Shown here in pieces: positions 41,795-49,214 of a stretch of DNA of 64,000 bases. Source of the DNA: Candidatus Parcubacteria bacterium (GTDB lineage: Bacteria; Patescibacteriota; Saccharimonadia; Saccharimonadales; Saccharimonadaceae). Both the position numbers and the translations under genes were made by a program. The notes beneath the pieces were generated by a model that saw only the letters and a program-made list of their open reading frames with translations, did not search any database and was not told where the DNA came from. The stretch spans positions 372,001 through 436,000 of the forward strand of contig JAEYUP010000001.1 of NCBI GenBank assembly GCA_023432445.1. The letters are read 5' to 3'. Each line of letters opens with the position of its first letter. The stretch's first letter is position 1.

Positions 41795-44197
41795 ATGACA
41801 AACAACATTACCGTGGTAAAGCGCGATGGCAGCCGGGAGCCATTTGACGCGAACAAGATTAACTTGGCGCTTGTGAAGGCCAGCGAGGGACTTGAAGACC
41901 AGATCGCAAAAGTGGTCGAAGTTGCTTCGCAGCTCCAACTAACCTTGTTCGACGGCATTACATCGGAGCAACTCGATGAAGCGGTTATCCAGACGGCGCT
42001 CCAGAACGTCAAGGACGACCCGGACTACGACAAAATTGCCGCCCGACTCCTACTTAAGAACTTATACAAAAACACGCTCGGCGACTATGACACCGCCGAG
42101 GAGCTTCAGGCTTTGCACGAAAAGAGCTTCGCACCGTACATGAAAGACGGTGTCAAAAGCGGCCTGCTCGACAAGCGACTGGTTGATGGCCGTTTTGACC
42201 TCGTAAAATTGGCTAAGGCGCTCGACCCAGCCAAGGACGACTTGTCGAAATACCTCGGTGTAATCACCAACAAAAATCGCTATGCCTTGCGCAAAGGGAG
42301 CGGCGAACCGATCGAGGTGCCGCAGTACACTCATATGCGTATCGCGATGGGCTTGGCGATCAACGCTGAGGACCCGACCGAAGCCGCTCTCGATTTCTAC
42401 AACCATATGAGCAGCCTCGACTACGTTCCCGGGGGCTCAACGAGGGTAAACGCCGGCGGAGCGTACCCGCAACTTTCCAACTGTTTCCTCATCAACGTCG
42501 ACGACGACATGGAGTCGATTGCTTCAAGTGTTCGAAACACGATGTGGATCGCCAAGGGAACTGGCGGCATCGGCATCGGCTTTACCAAGCTTCGTGCGGC
42601 GGGGAGTCCCGTTAAGACCACAAATACCGAAAGCACCGGGCCGATTCCGTTCATGAAGATGATCGACACAGCTCTCTTTGCGGTTAGCCGAAAGGGCAAG
42701 AAGGCTGGAGCGGCCGCTTTATATATGGAAAACTGGCACTTGAACTTTCCGCAGTTTCTCGACCTTAAGGCGAACTCCGGCGACCCATATCTACGAACCC
42801 GTTTTGCTAACACGGCGACGTTCATTAGCGACGAGTTTATGCGCCGCGTCGAGAAGGACGAGGACTGGTATCTTTTTGACCCGGCTGACGTTTTCGACCT
42901 GACCGAACTCTACGGCGAGGAGTTCTCGAAGCGCTACAAAGAATATGTGAAGTTAGCTGAAGCAGGTAAAATCCGCAAGTTTGACAAACTCCCGGCCCGG
43001 CAGCAATTCCGCCAGATTCTGATCCAGCTTCAGGCCACCAGCCACCCGTGGCTGACGTGGAAGGACACCATTAACGTTCGGGCGCTCAACAACAACACTG
43101 GCACCATCCACATCTCGAACCTTTGTACCGAGATCACATTGCCGCAAGACAACGAAAACATTGCGGTCTGTAACCTTGTGAGCATCAACCTTTCGGCGCA
43201 CCTCGGTGCCGACGGCAAGTGGGACTGGAAGCGCCTTGAGAGCAGCGCCCGCAGCGCGATTCGTCAGCTCGACAACCTTGTCGACATCACCGAACTACCG
43301 GTACCAGAAGCGATGAACTCCAACTCGATCACACGCGCCCTTGGCCTCGGCTTTATGGGCTTCACGGACGTCATTGAAAAACTTGGCTATAGCTACGAAT
43401 CCGAAGAAGCCTACGACCTGGTCGACCAGCTAACTGAGTTCATTAGTTACTACGCTATCGATGAGTCGGCCGAGTTGGCTAAGACCCGCGGCAGTTACCC
43501 AGCGTTTAAGGGTAGTGGCTGGAGCAAGGGAATCTTGCCGATCGACACCATCGACACGCTCGCAACCAACCGAAAAGTCAAAGTAGATATCAATCGAAAG
43601 ACTCGTCTCGATTGGGAAAAATTGCGCGTGAAGGTCAAGAAGGGAATGCGTAACGCAACGTTGATGGCTATCGCGCCGACAGCGAACATCGCGCACATTG
43701 CTGGTACGACACCGGGCCTAGACCCGCAGTTCTCGCAGATCTTTAGTCGCTCAACTCTCAACGGTAAGTTCCTGGAGGTCAATGAAAACCTGGTGCGCGA
43801 CCTCAAAAAGCTGGGTATCTGGGACCAGGTCAAAGACGACCTACTGATTAACCAGGGCGACATTCAGAACATCGAGGCAATTCCAGAAAACCTCAAGGCG
43901 GTGTACAAAACAAGCTTCCAGTTGAGCCCGTACGCGTTCATCGAAGTCGCGGCGAGAGCACAAAAGTGGGTGGACCAAGCGATCAGCCGTAACATGTATC
44001 TCGAGACACGTGACATTGATGAGTATGTTAAGATCTACACCGAAGCGTGGAAGCGTGGCTTGAAGACAACCTACTATCTGCACGTGAAACCACGACACCA
44101 GTCAGAGCAAACGACTGTGAGCGCGAACAAAGCAGAGAAGATTCAACAAGAGAGCGGTGGACGCAAAGTTGGCTTTGGCTTTGCGAAGGCGAAATAA
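41795..44197 (+). CDS. nrdA: Ribonucleoside-diphosphate reductase alpha subunit (class I), without the C-terminal Cys pair
   Basis: An 800-aa catalytic subunit. It has one ATP-cone (ITVVKRDGSREPFDANKIN) and the barrel domain with C230 (QLSNCFL), C444 (SNLCTEI) and C459 (IAVCNLVS), matching E. coli C225, C439 and C462. The C terminus reads SGGRKVGFGFAKAK with no CxxC or CxxxxC tail, which normally re-reduces the active-site disulfide. ATG 41795 follows GGGGAG by 8 nt; in-frame starts at 41702 and 41759 are possible. It makes deoxyribonucleotides with NrdB. NrdR-like boxes lie upstream. Confidence 0.95.
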   Translation: MTNNITVVKRDGSREPFDANKINLALVKASEGLEDQIAKVVEVASQLQLTLFDGITSEQLDEAVIQTALQNVKDDPDYDKIAARLLLKNLYKNTLGDYDTAEELQALHEKSFAPYMKDGVKSGLLDKRLVDGRFDLVKLAKALDPAKDDLSKYLGVITNKNRYALRKGSGEPIEVPQYTHMRIAMGLAINAEDPTEAALDFYNHMSSLDYVPGGSTRVNAGGAYPQLSNCFLINVDDDMESIASSVRNTMWIAKGTGGIGIGFTKLRAAGSPVKTTNTESTGPIPFMKMIDTALFAVSRKGKKAGAAALYMENWHLNFPQFLDLKANSGDPYLRTRFANTATFISDEFMRRVEKDEDWYLFDPADVFDLTELYGEEFSKRYKEYVKLAEAGKIRKFDKLPARQQFRQILIQLQATSHPWLTWKDTINVRALNNNTGTIHISNLCTEITLPQDNENIAVCNLVSINLSAHLGADGKWDWKRLESSARSAIRQLDNLVDITELPVPEAMNSNSITRALGLGFMGFTDVIEKLGYSYESEEAYDLVDQLTEFISYYAIDESAELAKTRGSYPAFKGSGWSKGILPIDTIDTLATNRKVKVDINRKTRLDWEKLRVKVKKGMRNATLMAIAPTANIAHIAGTTPGLDPQFSQIFSRSTLNGKFLEVNENLVRDLKKLGIWDQVKDDLLINQGDIQNIEAIPENLKAVYKTSFQLSPYAFIEVAARAQKWVDQAISRNMYLETRDIDEYVKIYTEAWKRGLKTTYYLHVKPRHQSEQTTVSANKAEKIQQESGGRKVGFGFAKAK

Positions 44198-44198
44198 T

Positions 44199-44399
44199 AT
44201 GAGTGAACAGTCGATAGCAAGAGCGCGAGACGAGGGTTTTGTAGAGGTAATAGAAGGTCTCATCGACAGAGGACGGTCTGACGTGCTGGATGATCCAGCG
44301 ATTGCCGATAAATATGAGCAGGCGAAGCGGCGAGGAGCGGAAGCCATGGGACAAGTTATTTATTTACCATTTGTAGAGCAAGGAGTGTCATTATCATGA
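44199..44399 (+). CDS. Small protein in nrd operon, paralog A
   Basis: A 66-aa acidic/helical ORF (MSEQSIARARDEGFVEV...) starting 1 nt after the nrdA stop. Its C-terminal DKYEQAKRRGAEAMGQVIYL aligns with EYYTQVVKRRDQAMGQGALL of the next ORF, so the two are paralogs. No known domain. The ORF ends in an ATGA overlap with its neighbour. Confidence 0.65.
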   Translation: MSEQSIARARDEGFVEVIEGLIDRGRSDVLDDPAIADKYEQAKRRGAEAMGQVIYLPFVEQGVSLS

Positions 44400-44653
44400 G
44401 CGTTGAATCCCAAGAGCGAATAGACGAATTTGAGGTTGGTCCTGATGAAATGTTTATAGATATGCTTCAGGGCATGGCCGAAAGACACGCGCCAGAAGCT
44501 AGAAACCCAAGAGTTCTTGAGTACTATACTCAGGTAGTAAAACGAAGAGATCAAGCGATGGGTCAGGGTGCTTTGCTCGAACTACGCATGTATGAACATC
44601 CGGTTATTGGCGATAAAACGATGAGGGCATTTTTTACGGAGGATTTAGTATGA
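44396..44653 (+). CDS. Small protein in nrd operon, paralog B
   Basis: An 85-aa ORF (MSVESQERIDEFEVGPDEMF...) sharing the Y-x-Q-x2-KRR-x3-AMGQ motif with the upstream ORF. It begins in an ATGA overlap and ends in another with the next ORF, so all are translated as a coupled set with nrdA and nrdB. Function unknown. Confidence 0.65.
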   Translation: MSVESQERIDEFEVGPDEMFIDMLQGMAERHAPEARNPRVLEYYTQVVKRRDQAMGQGALLELRMYEHPVIGDKTMRAFFTEDLV

Positions 44654-44889
44654 AAACAGCATCATTAAAAGACACTGAACTCGATGCTATGGACCGCGAA
44701 GCGATCCACAACATCATCACCAGCCTGAGGCAGTCATACACCGACCGTTTGCACGACGCCACGTTGGAATTTCATCGGGCGCAGCGCCAGGTAAATCGTG
44801 CGGCGCACGAGATCACACGGTTGGAGGTACATTTAGAGAGAATCGATGCGTTTATAGCAAAAAATAATATACCACTGGGTAAGGAGTAG
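44650..44889 (+). CDS. Small coiled-coil protein in nrd operon
   Basis: A 79-aa ORF, nearly all helical and coiled-coil-like (AIHNIITSLRQSYTDRLHDA, RQVNRAAHEITRLEVHLERI). It is unrelated in sequence to the two ORFs before it. It starts in an ATGA overlap; nrdB follows 4 nt after its stop, with the ribosome site AAGGAG inside its last codons. Confidence 0.65.
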   Translation: MKTASLKDTELDAMDREAIHNIITSLRQSYTDRLHDATLEFHRAQRQVNRAAHEITRLEVHLERIDAFIAKNNIPLGKE

Positions 44890-44893
44890 GGTC

Positions 44894-45898
44894 ATGGCAG
44901 ATACAACACCTAAACAATCAACTGGAATTTTAGGCTCAGGCTTAAGGGATGGGCTTCAGCTCAAGCCGGTTCGTTATCAATGGGCTTACGACCTTTATAA
45001 CCAGGCCGTAGCGAACACCTGGTTTCCGAACGAGGTGCAGCTTGTGCAGGACTTGGCCGACTTCGAGAAGCTCAGCGATGAAGAAAAACACGCTCTTAAG
45101 ACGGTCATTAGCTACCTAAATCCGAACGAACTTCTTATTAATAAGTCGCTTGCATTTGGCATATATCCATATCTTAACGCCGCCGAAGCCCAGCTTTATC
45201 TCAGCAAACAGATGTGGGAAGAGGCTAATCACTTTATGACCTTTGAGTATATTATTGAAACCTTTCCGTTTGACCGGGAAGAGATTTACGCGGCGGGGTT
45301 CGGCAAGAAGTCGCTGGCAGACAAGGCGGATTTCCAGAATAAACACCTTGAAATAATGCTTTCGCCCGACCTTGACATCTACACATTGGAGGGCAAAAAA
45401 GACTTCGTTCGAAGTCTCGTGGCTTACAATATCGTACTCGAAGGTATCTGGTTCTACTCTGGCTTCATGGTCGGTATGAGCTTCCGTCAGCGAAACTTGC
45501 TTCGCAACGTCGGTTCGCTTTTGGACTGGATCACACGCGACGAGAACTTGCATCTGACATTTGGTATTAACCTACTGCTTACTATCTTGGACGAAAATCC
45601 GGAGCTACAGACACCAGAGTTTGCGGCCGAGATTCGCGAGCTAATTCTTGAGGCCGTTCGGCTTGAAGAGGCTTACAACAAGGACATGCTACCAAAGGGA
45701 ATCTTGGGTCTCAATGCCGACTACGTCAACCAGTATGTGAAATTCATGACCGATCGTCGTCTTGTCGAGCTTGGTTTTGAACCGGAGTACAACGTCAGCA
45801 ACCCGGCAAAATGGATGGCGGCCGCCAATGACACCCTAGAGCTCGTCAACTTCTTTGAGAGCACCAACACTAGCTATGAAGTTAATAGCGTAAAGTAG
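44894..45898 (+). CDS. nrdB: Ribonucleotide reductase beta subunit, class Ic-like (no radical tyrosine)
   Basis: A 334-aa ferritin-fold subunit. Predicted metal ligands are E79, E110, H113, E183, E217 and H220. Position 117 is Phe (EANHFMTFEY) where E. coli has the radical Tyr122. The ligand spacing equals that recalled for Chlamydia trachomatis R2 (E89, E120, H123, F127, E193, E227, H230) with a constant offset of 10, and the first ligand is Glu rather than Asp. This points to a Mn/Fe (class Ic) or related tyrosine-free cofactor. The C-terminal FFESTNTSYEVNSVK tail should dock into NrdA. Confidence 0.95.
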   Translation: MADTTPKQSTGILGSGLRDGLQLKPVRYQWAYDLYNQAVANTWFPNEVQLVQDLADFEKLSDEEKHALKTVISYLNPNELLINKSLAFGIYPYLNAAEAQLYLSKQMWEEANHFMTFEYIIETFPFDREEIYAAGFGKKSLADKADFQNKHLEIMLSPDLDIYTLEGKKDFVRSLVAYNIVLEGIWFYSGFMVGMSFRQRNLLRNVGSLLDWITRDENLHLTFGINLLLTILDENPELQTPEFAAEIRELILEAVRLEEAYNKDMLPKGILGLNADYVNQYVKFMTDRRLVELGFEPEYNVSNPAKWMAAANDTLELVNFFESTNTSYEVNSVK

Positions 45899-45903
45899 GG
45901 ATT

Positions 45904-46293
45904 ATGAAAAATATAAAAGAAATTCTCGCAGACAACATAATAGGAACACTCGCTACTGTAGACCGAGATGGTTCTCCGTGGTCAACACCACTGCACATAT
46001 TTACGGACGACGAGGCGTTGTATTGGTTTTCTAAAGAACAGACACAGCATTCAAGAAATATTGCCAATAATCCGCAGGTTTGTTTAGCGCTTTGGTCGAA
46101 AAGTGAAGGCACAAAAGGCGCATATATATCTGGTAAGGTCGAGGTTGTTGATGAGGGGCCACTTCTGGAAATAGTAACAGCCACGCTTGGTTCGGTACCG
46201 CCCGTGTTTGAAAATACTCAAGCCTACAAGCTACCCCTTGGGAGCCTGGACGAGGCTAGATCATCTGAAAAACGTTGGTATTTTTACACCTAA
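45904..46293 (+). CDS. Pyridoxamine 5'-phosphate oxidase-like (PPOX/FMN-binding split barrel) protein
   Basis: A 129-aa protein with IGTLATVDRDGSPWSTPLHIF and LYWFSKEQTQHSRNIANNPQV, the FMN-binding split-barrel pattern of PNPOx-like proteins. It starts 5 nt after nrdB and is probably in the same transcript. Members bind flavin, F420 or heme; the substrate is unknown. Its position may hint at a redox job linked to the reductase, but this is inference. Confidence 0.82.
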   Translation: MKNIKEILADNIIGTLATVDRDGSPWSTPLHIFTDDEALYWFSKEQTQHSRNIANNPQVCLALWSKSEGTKGAYISGKVEVVDEGPLLEIVTATLGSVPPVFENTQAYKLPLGSLDEARSSEKRWYFYT

Positions 46294-46307
46294 AAATGTC
46301 TAGACAC

Positions 46308-46357
46308 GCGCTACATGTGGCGTATAATAACTAAACATAAGCACTACAAAAACAAGC
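46308..46357 (+). promoter_or_regulatory. Promoter of the 56-aa ORF, homologous to the nrdA promoter
   Basis: CTACATGTGG (46311-46320) and CTACAAAAAC (46344-46353) are 33 bp apart, as are the NrdR-like boxes before nrdA. The block GCG-N15-TAAGCACTACA aligns without gaps to that promoter, with TATAAT at 46323-46328 as -10 box. Confidence 0.6.
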
Positions 46358-46370
46358 AAAGGGGACAAAA

Positions 46371-46541
46371 ATGAACTCAAAAACGATTCTGTCAGACGAT
46401 ATGACATTGGACGAGAAGCTCGCCGCGATTGACGCTGCGATGGCCTCAGCAGTTGTCCAGTCACAGCAAGGTGGGGCATCTGGTAGTGCAGACGCGCCAC
46501 TCGACCCAGCCGATCTTACTATATGTTTCGGTTGCCAATAA
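46371..46541 (+). CDS. 56-aa protein ending in CFGCQ; candidate NrdA redox tail in trans
   Basis: A small ORF (MNSKTILSDDMTLDEKLAAI...) with a helical first half (about 10-32), a flexible Gly/Ser/Ala linker (SQQGGASGSADAP) and the C-terminal end DLTICFGCQ. That end resembles the CxxC(Q) tails on many class I NrdA proteins, which NrdA here lacks. AAAGGGGAC precedes the ATG, and the promoter is nearly a copy of the nrdA promoter. I propose it acts as a detached swinging arm that re-reduces NrdA. This is inference; it could also be an unrelated small redox protein. Confidence 0.7.
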   Translation: MNSKTILSDDMTLDEKLAAIDAAMASAVVQSQQGGASGSADAPLDPADLTICFGCQ

Positions 46542-46590
46542 GATAGAGTATTTATAAATAAAAGTTGAGAGATACTGAGGAGTGTTTTTT

Positions 46591-46842
46591 GTGCCCGAAA
46601 AACCTAAAACGATTGAAGGACTTGCAAGGACTCTTGACGATATTGACAACAATATCCTTCAACCAGACTTCTATACTGGCGATGATAGAATAATGATTGA
46701 TCGAAAAAAGTTCTTACACGAGCTAGACGCATTGGAGACTGAGCGACTAAAAGAGCTAAACGCTCAGCTGGAATCGCATCGCCAAAAGATTAGTCTTGAG
46801 ATGGCGACTGTTGCTGGACTAAAGGCGTTACAGGCTGCGTAG
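46591..46842 (+). CDS. Small hypothetical helical protein
   Basis: An 83-aa protein (VPEKPKTIEGLARTLDDIDN...) with a central YTGDDRIMIDRKKFLHEL and a coiled-coil C-terminal half (LDALETERLKELNAQLESHR). GTG 46591 is chosen since GAGGAG lies 8 nt before it; an earlier in-frame GTG at 46582 overlaps that site. It ends just before the zwf promoter. Function unknown. Confidence 0.6.
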   Translation: MPEKPKTIEGLARTLDDIDNNILQPDFYTGDDRIMIDRKKFLHELDALETERLKELNAQLESHRQKISLEMATVAGLKALQAA

Positions 46843-46857
46843 CGTATACTTATTTAG

Positions 46858-47958
46858 GTGAAGACACAGTTAATAATCTTTGGAATAACCGGTGACCTTT
46901 CTCGTAGAAAGTTGTTGCCGGCGCTTGATGCCATCATGTCAAAGACTGATGAGGATATTGAAATCGTTGGCGTTAGTCGCCGTGATGTAGATGCCGCCGA
47001 CCTTACGAAAGCGTGGCCGGTTTTGGCTGGCAAAACCTCTATTTTTACAATGTCGCTTGATGAGTTAGGTGAGTATCAGCGACTAGCTAAGCACTTGGGC
47101 GCTTTGCCGGAAGGCGTGCAGAGATTTTACTATTTGTCGGTACCACCAGGAGCTGCGACGACGATAGCCGATTTTCTGGGTCTGGCAGGACTTAGTAGCT
47201 CGCACGAAAAGATTTTATTTGAGAAACCGTTTGGGTACGACTATGTCAGCGCGTTGGAGCTCATAGAGCGGACATCGAGGTATTTTGATGAATCGCAATT
47301 ATTTCGAATTGACCACTTTATGGCCAAAGAAATAGCTCGAGAAGTTATAGCGCTGAGGAGCGAAGCTGAGGGGCGACATCGTCATTGGGGCGTTTCGTCG
47401 GTTTCGCGCGTTGAAGTGGTGGCTCACGAGACACTAGGAGTTGAAGGTAGGGGAGCGTTCTACGAACAAACTGGTGCTATCCGAGATGTGGTGCAGGGCC
47501 ACCTAATGCAGCTATTGTCACTTGTTTTGATGGAACCGCCCAAAGAGTTTGAGGCTCTTCCCACAGCTCGTCTGCGCGCCTTGGAGCAGCTAGAACCTGT
47601 GAAGCCTGAGAATTGTGTGACTTCGCAGTACGATGGCTACAAAGAAGAGGTAGGGACGCTTGACTCGGCAACCGAGACATACGCTAGGCTGACCCTTTAT
47701 AGCGAAGACCCGCGCTGGGAAGGCGTGCCGCTTATTCTTGAAACCGGCAAGAAGATGCCCGAGAAACGGACTTATATTCGAGTGGTTTACCGCGACGGCA
47801 CGGAAGACGTTTTTGACGAATCTAAGGTTGTCTATGAAGACAATGCCCGCCTTAAAGACGCTTATGAACACGTGTTGTTGGCGGCTATTGGAAATGAACG
47901 AGCTATGTTTACCACTTCGGACGAGGTTTTGGCGAGTTGGCGAGTTTTAACACTCTAG
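46858..47958 (+). CDS. zwf: Glucose-6-phosphate 1-dehydrogenase, short form
   Basis: A 366-aa protein with LIIFGITGDLSRRKLLPAL (NADP-binding), ILFEKPFGYDYVSA and the active-site FRIDHFMAKE. It is over 100 residues shorter than typical G6PD, with losses mainly in the C-terminal domain. It oxidises glucose 6-phosphate to 6-phosphogluconolactone, making NADPH. Start is GTG at 46858, with TATACT (46845-46850) ending 7 nt before it. Together with the sugar isomerase at 38711 it suggests a partial pentose phosphate route. Confidence 0.88.
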   Translation: MKTQLIIFGITGDLSRRKLLPALDAIMSKTDEDIEIVGVSRRDVDAADLTKAWPVLAGKTSIFTMSLDELGEYQRLAKHLGALPEGVQRFYYLSVPPGAATTIADFLGLAGLSSSHEKILFEKPFGYDYVSALELIERTSRYFDESQLFRIDHFMAKEIAREVIALRSEAEGRHRHWGVSSVSRVEVVAHETLGVEGRGAFYEQTGAIRDVVQGHLMQLLSLVLMEPPKEFEALPTARLRALEQLEPVKPENCVTSQYDGYKEEVGTLDSATETYARLTLYSEDPRWEGVPLILETGKKMPEKRTYIRVVYRDGTEDVFDESKVVYEDNARLKDAYEHVLLAAIGNERAMFTTSDEVLASWRVLTL

Positions 47959-47961
47959 TTA

Positions 47962-49074
47962 TTACTCCGCAATACAACGCACGGCAAAGCCTGCATACTT
48001 ATTGCTACTGCTTGTAAGATAGACGGCCGGAACGGAGCTGTTGATGAACATGCTATAGGAGTGCGTAGCCGACTCGCTTGGTGAAGACGACCAATAAACA
48101 CCAGAGTTATCTTGTTGGAAAAAGCCACCGCTCCAAGTACCAGCTCGTTGTGCAAGCCATGAAGAGCGTAGGCCCGCATCGGTATTAGTTAGTCCACCGT
48201 TCGTCGAAGTGTTTAGGTCGGTAAATTCGCCACCAGATCCACCCGTGGGCAGTCGCCACCCCGCCGGGCAGATAGAGACACCCGCATCAGTGCTTGGGGT
48301 TGTCGCGTTGGCGCAAGCTGCGGTGGCCTGTGCACCCATTGCGGCACACCAATTATATAAATAGCCGTACTGGCCACTGCCATCAGTAGACGTACTAGGT
48401 TCGGTTGGCTCGGTAGTAAAGTTTGTTGTATTGGGAACAACATAGTAGCTGGCTGTTGTGTACGTGGTTGAGCCACTGGTGCCATTAGTGAGTGTTTTGG
48501 TGTCGCTGTAGGTATTTGTTCCACCACCGGCGTAGGCTAGGTTAGTCAGCATCCAGCACTTGCCGTCAGCAAGCTCCTGTACCCAGTATGTGTGATTGTC
48601 GCGAGCGTCTACTGCTCTTGTGCGTACGGTCGGACAATTTGAGGCAGCAATCGTCTGGATGAAGTCTCCGTCGGCTACGGCCCCGGGCAAGCTGTGACCA
48701 GTGCAAGCACCGACTTGCGCACTGGAGTCATCTGAACTTATAAAAAACGACATTGAGTTTAGTGACGCCGTTAGACAGTAGGAGTTTGATCCTGATGTAT
48801 AGGTGTATTGAAACGTCACACCGTCGCTTTTTTGTACGTCGTCTGTGTCTGAGGGAAACTGACCATTTATAGTGTTGTGATTTGCAAGTTGCTTCGCGGC
48901 ACTATTTAGCTCTGACTTTAGTCGGGCCTCGTTGGCGCTGCGTTGGACCCCGTTGTAGGCAACAAGGCTTACTGCTGCCAGAATAGAAATTACAACCACA
49001 ACAATCAGCAGCTCAACAATAGTGAAGCCTTTGGCGGTGCGCCCATTTGTCTTTAGGAACAATTTATTAACCAT
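47962..49074 (-). CDS. Type IV prepilin with FISUMP-like C-terminal head
   Basis: A 370-aa protein. The type III signal is TAKG/FTIVELLIVVVVISILAAVS, with the +5 Glu. A pilin-like region extends to about residue 125 and contains a Cys pair. The remainder has DARDNHTYWVQELADGKCWM, GVSICPAGWRLPTGGSGG, YWSSS and a final YAGFAVRCIAE, the pattern of the Fibrobacter succinogenes paralogous (FISUMP) or DUF1566-like lectin-type domain. It is far larger than a normal major pilin, so a tip adhesin is likely. It stands alone, not in a pilus operon. Confidence 0.85.
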   Translation of the reverse strand: MVNKLFLKTNGRTAKGFTIVELLIVVVVISILAAVSLVAYNGVQRSANEARLKSELNSAAKQLANHNTINGQFPSDTDDVQKSDGVTFQYTYTSGSNSYCLTASLNSMSFFISSDDSSAQVGACTGHSLPGAVADGDFIQTIAASNCPTVRTRAVDARDNHTYWVQELADGKCWMLTNLAYAGGGTNTYSDTKTLTNGTSGSTTYTTASYYVVPNTTNFTTEPTEPSTSTDGSGQYGYLYNWCAAMGAQATAACANATTPSTDAGVSICPAGWRLPTGGSGGEFTDLNTSTNGGLTNTDAGLRSSWLAQRAGTWSGGFFQQDNSGVYWSSSPSESATHSYSMFINSSVPAVYLTSSSNKYAGFAVRCIAE

Positions 49075-49182
49075 AACTAATATACTAATGATAACACGGT
49101 AACACTACTGGTGAAATCTCACATATAGCGTAGTGACAATACTACAACACTCTACCTATAGCGCCTTGCTAAATGTCGGTGC

Positions 49183-49188
49183 TATAAT
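49183..49188 (+). promoter_or_regulatory. pyrG -10 element
   Basis: TG-C-TATAAT, predicting a transcript start near 49195, about 20 nt before the SD-led ATG 49215. Confidence 0.65.
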
Positions 49189-49214
49189 GAAACCCCATGG
49201 AGGTGAAAACAAAC

